33,722 nucleotides of DNA from an uncultured Bacteroidota bacterium (GTDB taxonomy: Bacteria > Bacteroidota > Bacteroidia > Bacteroidales > P3). Shown here piece after piece: positions 1-5,414 of this stretch. A program made the translations under genes and the position numbers. The notes under the pieces are model-generated. The model did no database searches, was not told the DNA's origin, and worked only from the letters and a program-made list of their open reading frames with translations. Each line of letters starts with the position of its first letter. The stretch's first letter is position 1. The stretch is taken from contig CADBOG010000113.1 of NCBI GenBank assembly GCA_902796265.1, positions 1-33,722 on the forward strand, read 5' to 3'.

Positions 1-1
1 C

Positions 2-265
2 CTCGTCAATAGCGCCCGTAAGGAAGTCATCGACGAGGCCGGCCTGCTGAAGCTGATGACCGAGCGTACCGACCTGAAGTACATCACCGACATCATGCCC
101 GATGCTGATGCTGAGTTCAAGGCATTCGAAGGCCGCTACTTCGCTACTCCCAAGAAGATGGGTGCCCAGACAGAAGAGGCCAACATCAACGCCGGTATCG
201 CTGCTGCCAACCAGATTAGCGAATACTTCAAGAGCGGTTGCACCAAATTCCAGGTCAACAAATAA
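2..265 (+). CDS. serA: D-3-phosphoglycerate dehydrogenase, C-terminal part (5' truncated by window edge)
   Basis: Only the last 87 residues are visible; the frame is open from base 2. The enzyme oxidises 3-phosphoglycerate to 3-phosphohydroxypyruvate with NAD, the first step of serine synthesis. The visible part starts with NSARKEVIDEAGLLKLM, matching the end of the nucleotide-binding domain of D-2-hydroxyacid dehydrogenases. It then has EGRYFATPKKMGAQ and EANINAGIAAANQI, which I recognise from the short Bacteroidales SerA, and ends FQVNK without an ACT domain. Codon use is much richer in C- and G-ending codons than in the next genes, as expected of a highly expressed gene. A strong terminator follows within 20 bases, so this gene ends its own transcription unit. 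Confidence 0.88.
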   Translation, partial: LVNSARKEVIDEAGLLKLMTERTDLKYITDIMPDADAEFKAFEGRYFATPKKMGAQTEEANINAGIAAANQISEYFKSGCTKFQVNK

Positions 266-283
266 TATGTATTAATACATATA

Positions 284-321
284 AAGTAGGGACATACCTT
301 GTGTATGTCCTTACTTTTTTC
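284..321 (+). terminator. Rho-independent terminator of serA
   Basis: A 14-bp stem (284-297 against 303-316, one G-T wobble) closes a 5-base loop and ends in six T residues (315-320). It begins 19 bases after the serA stop, so it should separate serA from the ATP-grasp gene downstream. Confidence 0.88.
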
Positions 322-404
322 TGTTTGTGGCGGATTTGAAACTCCTCGCGACTACAAAAGATAAAATACAACCACATGAGATTCACCGCAACAAGCCAGT
401 TACG

Positions 405-1298
405 ATGACCCTATATATCTTTAATCCCGAACACGACCTCTGTCTCGCTAATGGCGACCCCAATTATATGCCGCCTGCGTCAGCCTTGTCGTATGCCCAT
501 AAGGGTTTGTCGGTGATGAAGATTTTATATGGTGATGATGCCGAGGTGATTGCTGCCGATGACTTTGCCCAATGGTATAGGAATAGTACTCAATCATCTA
601 TTCCCACCCCCGATTTAAAAATTATTCCCTGGGGATGGGATTTGCGGCTTAAGCGCTTGTTGCAGAAGCAGGGATGCCCCGAAGGTTGTCTCCCTTCCGA
701 CGAGTGGTTGGCAACACTACGCCAACTTCAGCATCGCTCAACAATCGTTCCACTACAGCCACATGCCACATGTGCTTCAAACATCGAGGAGATAGAAAGG
801 CTACTTACAGAGAAACATCGCATCGTCATGAAAGCACCTTGGTCGGGAGCAGGCAGGGGAGTTCGATTTGTGGATGGGGCACTATCCAATCATGACCAAC
901 ATTGGGCGGAGAAGGTAATAGTTGAGCAGGGATGCGTCATTGTGGAACGTCGACTGAATGTCAAAGAGGAATATGCTTTGGAGTATTCGATTGCCGGCAG
1001 CGAGCTGACATTTACAGGTCTATCGCTTTTCGTAACACAGAGTGGCGTTTATAGGCACAATATATTGCTCAGCGATGATGAAATCCGCAAGCGAGTCAAG
1101 TTGCCTATACAACTCGAACACGAAGTGAGCCAATGGATTAACAATACTATTGTGGGTCGTTATGAAGGCCCTTTGGGAGTTGACATGATTCTTGATACAG
1201 ACGACAAAACATACGTAAGTGAGATGAATTTACGCCACACTATGGGGATGGTGGCGCACGCTACAATCAATTGCAATGAACAGCTATTACAACAATGA
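405..1298 (+). CDS. ATP-grasp-fold protein of unknown substrate
   Basis: A 297-residue protein starting MTLYIFNPEHDLCLANGD. I chose ATG 405 because the conserved N-terminus of this Bacteroidales family begins there; the GTG at 327 would add 26 unconserved residues and start almost inside the serA terminator. The central motif KAPWSGAGRG (about 143-152) resembles the glycine-rich ATP-binding loop of ATP-grasp ligases. D260 and the EMNLRH segment (about 273-278) sit where metal-binding Asp/Glu/Asn residues are expected. By family knowledge it should form a C-N or C-O bond using ATP through an acyl phosphate, but no substrate can be inferred. The stop overlaps the next gene by 23 bases, suggesting translational coupling with the hydrolase. 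Confidence 0.75.
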   Translation: MTLYIFNPEHDLCLANGDPNYMPPASALSYAHKGLSVMKILYGDDAEVIAADDFAQWYRNSTQSSIPTPDLKIIPWGWDLRLKRLLQKQGCPEGCLPSDEWLATLRQLQHRSTIVPLQPHATCASNIEEIERLLTEKHRIVMKAPWSGAGRGVRFVDGALSNHDQHWAEKVIVEQGCVIVERRLNVKEEYALEYSIAGSELTFTGLSLFVTQSGVYRHNILLSDDEIRKRVKLPIQLEHEVSQWINNTIVGRYEGPLGVDMILDTDDKTYVSEMNLRHTMGMVAHATINCNEQLLQQ

Positions 1299-1899
1299 GC
1301 CGCTGCCTTATGCACTCTACATCCATGGGATGGGGAGTGGGGCGAAGAGTGGCACCAAGTCGTCGCTTGGTCATTATTTTGACGGTTATGAGTGGCTCTC
1401 GCCCGAGTTGCCCGTCGAGCCAGAAGAGGCGATGGTGATACTTGAGGATTACGTCAATGTCTTCAATCCAGCACTAATAGCAGGCACCTCGCTAGGTGGA
1501 TTGTATCTTCTGTATCTCGATGCACCCGAAGCCGTTAAGGTGGCCATAAACCCAACTTACAATATTGAAACCACACTTCGCCGTATAGGATATGGGAAGC
1601 ACCCTTTCCATTGTGAGCGAGAAGACGGAGCAAAAGAGTATACCATAGACGAACCATTGGTGAAACGCTTTATGGCTGTGCGCGACTTGCGTACACCAAT
1701 CCCCTCGAAACGAATGTTGGCATTTTTTTCGACCGATGACGAACTTGTAGGTCGCGAACCCTCAAAGCAGAATGCCGCTGCCCTACAGAAAATCGGCTAT
1801 GAAATCCATTGGTGTGACAAATTCGGGCACCGCCTTAACCAACCTGCCGCCAAACTATTGGCAAGGATAGTGAATGGTGAATTGAGAATTGAAAATTGA
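1276..1899 (+). CDS. YqiA-like alpha/beta-hydrolase (putative esterase)
   Basis: A 207-residue protein with an alpha/beta-hydrolase plan: an oxyanion-hole segment IHGMGS (about 16-21), a nucleophile elbow GTSLGG (70-75, Ser72), an acidic residue in STDDELVG (Asp154 or Asp155) and a C-terminal DKFGHRL with His185. Length and order match the UPF0227/YqiA esterases, which cleave short acyl esters; the natural substrate is unknown. It starts 23 bases inside the ATP-grasp gene in another frame, so the pair is probably one operon. The final residues NGELRIEN are encoded by a low-complexity repeat (from 1879), so the natural end of the protein was probably slightly shorter or different before the repeat arrived. 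Confidence 0.75.
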   Translation: MNSYYNNEPLPYALYIHGMGSGAKSGTKSSLGHYFDGYEWLSPELPVEPEEAMVILEDYVNVFNPALIAGTSLGGLYLLYLDAPEAVKVAINPTYNIETTLRRIGYGKHPFHCEREDGAKEYTIDEPLVKRFMAVRDLRTPIPSKRMLAFFSTDDELVGREPSKQNAAALQKIGYEIHWCDKFGHRLNQPAAKLLARIVNGELRIEN

Positions 1900-1911
1900 G
1901 AATTGAGAATT
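1879..1911. repeat. GAATTGA-type low-complexity repeat overlapping the hydrolase stop
   Basis: Imperfect tandem copies of GAATTGA and GAAAATTGA run through the last codons of the hydrolase, including its TGA stop at 1897-1899, and into the spacer. The first 26 bases (1879-1904) are identical to 32612-32637 at the other end of the window. Confidence 0.8.
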
Positions 1912-1944
1912 AAATATTGGATTCATATTAATTAAAACAAAAAC

Positions 1945-2118
1945 ATGAAAGAACAAGTTTTGAAGGCCATGCGCGAAGCTGGCAAACCCATCTCCGCAGG
2001 AGATGTGGCGAAAAAGTTGAACGCCGACCGCAAAGAGGTCGACAAGGCCTTTGCCGAACTGAAGAAAGAGGGAGCAATTGTCTCTCCCGTCCGTTGCAAG
2101 TGGGCTCCTGCTGAGTAA
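1945..2118 (+). CDS. Small winged-helix-like DNA-binding protein (57 aa)
   Basis: An ATG preceded by the A-rich stretch AAAACAAAAAC opens a 57-residue frame ending in TAA. The product starts MKEQVLKAMREAGKPISAGD and continues with AKKLNADRKEVDKAFAELKK, then EGAIVSPVRCKWAPAE. This looks like one compact helix-turn-helix or winged-helix domain: helix, AGDVAKKLN as second helix, DRKEVDKAFAELKKEG as recognition helix, and a short wing. I recall similar 55-60 residue proteins in Bacteroides and Prevotella. Role and DNA target are unknown. It ends two bases before the metallophosphoesterase start, so the two are likely co-transcribed. The codon use is that of a real, well expressed gene, and the longer antisense frames here are shadows. 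Confidence 0.8.
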   Translation: MKEQVLKAMREAGKPISAGDVAKKLNADRKEVDKAFAELKKEGAIVSPVRCKWAPAE

Positions 2119-2120
2119 CG

Positions 2121-3242
2121 ATGAGAACTCTTAGTGTCCATTTTTGGGGTGTCGCCATAATATTCTTTATGGTAATATTGGTGCCATATATTTGCTGGCA
2201 TCTGTGGCGTGTCACGCCTGTAGGGTGGAAATGGGGAAGTGTAGGACTCTTCATCCTTTGGATGGCTAGCTTCTTTGCTGCATTCATTTTCAACGAGCGT
2301 TTGCCGATAGGTATGGCAACTGTGATGTACGAGGTTGGCAACATGTGGCTTATCGCGAGCCTCTATCTGCTGATAATATTCATTGTTTCAGATATAGCCA
2401 CTTTGTGTCATGTCATGCCCAAAGGATTGATGAAAGACAGCGGAATCGGTTTGGCAATCGTGGTTGGAATAGTGACGCTCATCCTCTCGATAGGCGGCAT
2501 ACACTATCATCACAAATACCGTGAGGAACTGACAATCAATACCGCCAAGCCACTGGAGAAGCCGCTGACTATCGTGATGGCGAGCGACCTGCATCTGGGA
2601 TACCACAATCGCAAGGCAGAATTGTCACGCTGGGTAGATATGATCAATGCGGAGCATCCTGATATGGTGCTGTTTGGCGGCGACCTCATCGATATGAGTT
2701 TGCGACCCGTAGTTGAAGGCGGATACGATGAGGAGTTGCGACGCATCGTAGCACCGAAATATGCCGTGTTGGGTAATCATGAGTTCTACAGCAACTTAAT
2801 GGGCGCTGAACAGTTTTACGCAAAGGCTGGTATAATGTTGCTTAACGATTCAGTAGCCAATGTCGATGGAATAGATATTGTAGGTCGCATTGACCGAACC
2901 AGCAAAAGCCGTAAGCAGCTGGCCGAATTGACGGCAGACATGGATTATGCAGACAACCATAAGGATAGTTTGAAACGCTTCACAATTCTCCTTGACCATC
3001 AGCCATATCATCTTGAAGAGGCGGAGAATGCAGGAGTTGATTTTCAGTTCAGCGGACATACACACAGAGGGCAGGTGTGGCCATTGTCGTGGATTACTGA
3101 TGCCATTTACGAGAAATCGTGGGGTCATCATCAGAGGGGCAACACACGCTATTATGTAAGTTCCGGACTTGGAATATGGGGTGCGAAGGTGAGGATTGGT
3201 TCGCGGTCAGAGTATATTGTGCTACATATTTTTCCCCGATAG
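2121..3242 (+). CDS. Membrane-anchored metallophosphoesterase (YkuE/YaeI-like)
   Basis: 373 residues. The first 130 residues hold about four hydrophobic helices (roughly 8-28, 38-57, 73-91 and 109-127). The rest is a calcineurin-like phosphoesterase domain with its metal motifs in order: ASDLHLGYH (D156, H158), FGGDLID (D188), LGNHEFY (N219, H220), LLDHQPY (H293) and SGHTHRGQ (H313, H315). By family knowledge it binds two metal ions and hydrolyses phosphoesters. The YkuE/YaeI/LpxH-like branch acts at membranes on lipid-linked substrates, which fits the membrane anchor, but the substrate here is inference. It starts two bases after the small winged-helix gene and ends with TAG. Confidence 0.85.
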   Translation: MRTLSVHFWGVAIIFFMVILVPYICWHLWRVTPVGWKWGSVGLFILWMASFFAAFIFNERLPIGMATVMYEVGNMWLIASLYLLIIFIVSDIATLCHVMPKGLMKDSGIGLAIVVGIVTLILSIGGIHYHHKYREELTINTAKPLEKPLTIVMASDLHLGYHNRKAELSRWVDMINAEHPDMVLFGGDLIDMSLRPVVEGGYDEELRRIVAPKYAVLGNHEFYSNLMGAEQFYAKAGIMLLNDSVANVDGIDIVGRIDRTSKSRKQLAELTADMDYADNHKDSLKRFTILLDHQPYHLEEAENAGVDFQFSGHTHRGQVWPLSWITDAIYEKSWGHHQRGNTRYYVSSGLGIWGAKVRIGSRSEYIVLHIFPR

Positions 3243-3297
3243 TGTAAAAAACGGATAGTTTTTGTTACTAATAATATTGAAGAATAAACTACACGAA

Positions 3298-3822
3298 ATG
3301 CAATACGGAAAAAAGATATGCAAAACGCTGAAGGCAGTACGCAAGGGTATCGCTGATGAGAACGGGATTCCACTCGAGATAGAGGAATGTTCGTACGAAG
3401 GTGATTGCCCAGGTACCTGTCCCCGCTGCGAGGCAGAGGTGCGCTATTTGGAGAATGCTATCATGGAACGGCTGCACTTGGGCAAAGTGGCAACAATTGC
3501 AGGACTTGCATTGGGTCTTGCTGCCTCAAATGCTTCTGCTCAGGACACACTGAAAGTTGACAACAAAAAGGCTAATATCTATTACATACAAACCGATGGC
3601 ACGTTTGGGATCATATCCGATAATACTATTGAAAAAATGGAGTTTGTTCCCATTGACACATTACCCAAACTGAAGCCTGCCTTCAGAGTAAAATTTGAGG
3701 AGATGCCCAATACGTTGGTAGGCGTAATAGGTCCCATCGAAAGCCCTGGGTCGCCTCGCTATGAACTCAAAGGGAATGAATTGATAATCACGAATCCCGA
3801 CGACCCCAAGTGGAGGTTATGA
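3298..3822 (+). CDS. Cys4 N-terminal domain followed by an internal signal-peptide-like helix; hypothetical secreted or membrane protein
   Basis: 174 residues from ATG 3298; a TTG at 3262 in the same frame would add 12 residues but lacks the family N-terminus MQYGKKICKTLKAVRKGIAD. Residues 1-60 are polar with a compact C31-x5-C37-x3-C41-x2-C44 cluster (EECSYEGDCPGTCPRCEAEV), suggesting a small zinc or Fe-S site. Residues 62-82 (LGKVATIAGLALGLAASNAS then AQ) have the positive, hydrophobic, small-residue layout of a signal peptide with an ASA-Q cleavage site, but placed 60 residues in. The remaining 90 residues show no motif I recognise. I have seen the N-terminal module joined to different C-termini in Bacteroidales. 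Function unknown. It stands alone between the metallophosphoesterase and a gene desert. Confidence 0.7.
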   Translation: MQYGKKICKTLKAVRKGIADENGIPLEIEECSYEGDCPGTCPRCEAEVRYLENAIMERLHLGKVATIAGLALGLAASNASAQDTLKVDNKKANIYYIQTDGTFGIISDNTIEKMEFVPIDTLPKLKPAFRVKFEEMPNTLVGVIGPIESPGSPRYELKGNELIITNPDDPKWRL

Positions 3823-3844
3823 TATTGGGGTAACAGTGAGTTAG

Positions 3845-3916
3845 TCAAACTGCCATCGCGAAACGCGAATGTGGTTTACGAATCTTGTCAAAGAACTCAT
3901 GATATTTAGCCATCAT
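3845..3916 (-). other. Candidate 23-residue small ORF on the minus strand (speculative)
   Basis: On the minus strand two consecutive ATG codons (3916-3911) open a 23-codon frame reading MMAKYHEFFDKIRKPHSRFA then MAV and a TGA. A promoter-like TATTTTTG box lies upstream at 4058-4051. The peptide is basic and plausibly helical, but a frame this short can occur by chance and I recognise no family. Confidence 0.2.
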
Positions 3917-4050
3917 TCGGGGCTGGAAATATGTTGACAACCATTATGCGGTTGGGGTTGGGGGTGAGGAGATAGAGAAGTGAGTTTTGATTGGGAAGAT
4001 GGGATGAGGAATCGGAGTAGGGGGAGGTTCTTCTCTTGAAAAACGTGATG

Positions 4051-4058
4051 CAAAAATA
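4051..4058 (-). promoter_or_regulatory. Bacteroidota-type -7 box, orphan, minus strand
   Basis: TATTTTTG followed by C on the minus strand fits the TAnnTTTG -7 consensus, and the flanking bases are the same as at the better supported box at 14455-14462. There is no annotated gene downstream on this strand, only the speculative small ORF. Confidence 0.3.
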
Positions 4059-4289
4059 CAATCTGGCCATTGCGGTTTACGAATGAAGGCTAATACTATT
4101 TAGTATAATGTTGAATATTAGGCAAATAATTTTTGTTGTTTTTGTTGTTTCTATAGTCAAAAACATGCCGACTCTAGTTATTAGTGAGTGTTTTTTGAGA
4201 TTTTTGAGGGGCATTCGTCAATAGTATATCATGCAAAGTGTTGATGTATAGCAGTATGGCTATTGCGCTGACTTCGGATCGACAATTAT

Positions 4290-4313
4290 GCGTTGCAGCG
4301 TACGCTGCAACGC
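4290..4313. repeat. 24-bp perfect palindrome
   Basis: The half-site GCGTTGCAGCGT (4290-4301) is followed directly by its exact reverse complement (4302-4313) with no spacer. It is much more GC-rich than its surroundings. It resembles the short palindromic repeats scattered in Bacteroidales intergenic regions, and could be a REP-like element or an operator. Confidence 0.8.
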
Positions 4314-4405
4314 TACCCAAAGTGACACAAAAGTTGATAGTAGAGGAATAAAAGAAAACAAATATCAGATAATCATAGTGTTAAATACAATCGTGTGTTT
4401 TCGAC

Positions 4406-4559
4406 CTTACAGTCTTACAGTCTTACAGTCCGATTTTAAGTATACAAAAACACAAAACAAATTTTTATATCTATATATTTATATAAATATATAGATATAA
4501 ACCTATAATTCGAGTTATGGAATGCCTGATTTTGGACTGTAAGACTGTAAGGGTGTAAG
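4406..4559. repeat. 154-bp nested inverted-repeat element
   Basis: The outer arms are 26 bp each (4406-4431 and 4534-4559) and complementary at 24 of 26 positions. Each arm is made of three 8-bp units (CTTACAGT on the left, ACTGTAAG or GGTGTAAG on the right). In the middle lies a perfect 38-bp AT palindrome (4464-4501) whose half is TTTATATCTATATATTT. No coding potential. The architecture suggests a miniature mobile element, or a site for a dimeric DNA-binding protein or a cruciform. Confidence 0.8.
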
Positions 4560-4619
4560 ATTTTCACAAAAACAATAAACCCAAATAAGAGCCAGATCTG
4601 CCTCAGAGCGAAGTCAGAC

Positions 4620-4700
4620 TTAAGTGGGAGTTAAGTAGGAGTTAAGTGGGAGTTAAGTGGGAGTTAAGTAGGAGTTAGGTAGGAGTTAAGTAGGAGTTAG
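4620..4700. repeat. 11-bp tandem repeat, seven copies
   Basis: Seven head-to-tail units of TTAAGTGGGAG or TTAAGTAGGAG (one TTAGGTAGGAG) with exact 11-bp spacing and a trailing TTAG. The 11-bp period is close to one helical turn. A related array of about four units lies at 22831-22873. Confidence 0.85.
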
Positions 4701-4726
4701 ATGCGCATCAAACCGATATTGATAAG

Positions 4727-4762
4727 AATAAGGCCATTACCTTGACGGGCAATGGCCTTATT
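4727..4762. terminator. Hairpin terminator downstream of the small lipoprotein gene
   Basis: A perfect 12-bp stem (AATAAGGCCATT at 4727-4738 against 4751-4762) closes a 12-base loop. It lies 51 bases beyond the stop of the minus-strand lipoprotein gene. The T runs on both flanks are weak, so it may act in both directions or simply stabilise the 3' end. Confidence 0.65.
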
Positions 4763-4813
4763 GTTATGCTCGGTGTGAGCGTGTGTGTGGTATAATTTCT
4801 GTTTATCAGAGAA

Positions 4814-5299
4814 TTATAGGAATAAATTGCTCGTGACATTGACGCGAATATGGAGTGGGGAGGCAATGTCTTCAGGATCGTAGCCATCGAGGTCCTGGAT
4901 GATGAATGTTACTTTGCCTTCGTTCCATTCGAAGCGAACATTCTCGGCAACAATTACTGTGCTATACGAACCATCATCGTTTTTTACGAGTACTTCGATA
5001 GGGCAGACGTAAGGCAGTGGATTCCAGGCACCAAGGTTGTTCTGCACGTCATAGATGGAATAGACATCGGCTGTGACTGTACCATTAGCCATAACGTCTC
5101 TTGTGATGTCCTTGTTCTGGAATTCAGCATAGAGGTAGTTGTCAGCACCAGGAAGGTTCGCTCCTTCGTTGCGTTGCCAGTTGGCAGGGATAATTTCATA
5201 CTCGTGAGTGAACACTTGTGCACCATAGTATTTCTCAGTGCATCCGGTCATTGTGACCATAGCTATGGCGAGCATAGCAAAGAGTTTGAGCTTTTTCAT
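4814..5299 (-). CDS. Small lipoprotein of unknown function
   Basis: 161 residues starting MKKLKLFAMLAIAMVTMTGC. This is a type II signal peptide with a positive start, a hydrophobic core and lipobox TMTGC (Cys20). The mature part has many aromatic and acidic residues and a likely beta-rich fold (FTHEYEIIPANWQ, VRFEWNEGKVTFIIQDLDGY). I do not recognise the family. The exporting signal implies attachment to the outer or inner membrane facing the periplasm or surface. It lies 115 bases downstream of topB on the same strand, but a repeat-filled spacer suggests its own transcription. A 161-codon frame on the opposite strand (4850-5335) is an antisense shadow. Confidence 0.78.
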   Translation of the reverse strand: MKKLKLFAMLAIAMVTMTGCTEKYYGAQVFTHEYEIIPANWQRNEGANLPGADNYLYAEFQNKDITRDVMANGTVTADVYSIYDVQNNLGAWNPLPYVCPIEVLVKNDDGSYSTVIVAENVRFEWNEGKVTFIIQDLDGYDPEDIASPLHIRVNVTSNLFL

Positions 5300-5330
5300 C
5301 GTTTTATTGTTTTTTGTTATTGTTTTTTAT

Positions 5331-5384
5331 GTTGATATGTTGTTTGTTGATATGTTGTTTGTTGATATGTTGAATGTTGATATG
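5331..5384. repeat. 15-bp tandem repeat in the lipoprotein leader region
   Basis: Three full units of GTTGATATGTTGTTT (the third ending in GAAT) plus a 9-base partial unit. The array lies between topB and the lipoprotein, ending 31 bases upstream of the lipoprotein ATG, where copy-number change could affect promoter spacing or the mRNA leader. Confidence 0.8.
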
Positions 5385-5414
5385 ATTAAATATCATTGCA
5401 TTTTCTATTTAGTT

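Larger units (their letters stand above)
3823..4813. other. Gene desert of about 1 kb, rich in palindromes and repeats
   Basis: I find no convincing protein gene here. The longest + frame (4288-4494) runs through a palindrome and AT repeats and has no protein-like composition. The region holds, in order: a G- and purine-rich tract (about 3950-4027), a minus-strand promoter-like box (4051-4058), a T-rich TTTTTGTTG duplication (about 4131-4150), a 24-bp perfect palindrome (4290-4313), a 154-bp nested inverted-repeat element (4406-4559), an 11-bp tandem repeat (4620-4700) and a hairpin terminator (4727-4762). It may be a landing site of small non-autonomous elements, or a regulatory or structural locus. 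Confidence 0.7.

Noticed and set aside
327-404. GTG start at 327 for the ATP-grasp gene
   Set aside because: It would begin six bases after the serA terminator and add 26 unconserved residues; ATG 405 gives the conserved N-terminus.
1928-2344. 138-codon minus-strand frame across the small winged-helix gene
   Set aside because: The plus-strand 57-residue product is compact and domain-like and is followed at once by a real gene; the minus-strand frame is a shadow.
3256-3264. Promoter box TAGTTTTTG upstream of the Cys4 gene
   Set aside because: The spacing between TA and TTTG is three bases instead of two and no -33 element is visible, so I do not list it.
4288-4494. 68-codon frame in the gene desert
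   Set aside because: It starts at the 24-bp palindrome and ends in the AT palindrome; the residues are a translation of repeats.
4406-4559. CRISPR array or integron attachment site
   Set aside because: Units are 8 bp without spacers and there are no cas or integrase genes; the layout is palindromic instead.
4850-5335. 161-codon plus-strand frame opposite the small lipoprotein
   Set aside because: It covers the lipoprotein gene almost end to end on the other strand. The minus-strand product has a clear lipobox, while the plus-strand one has no protein-like features.
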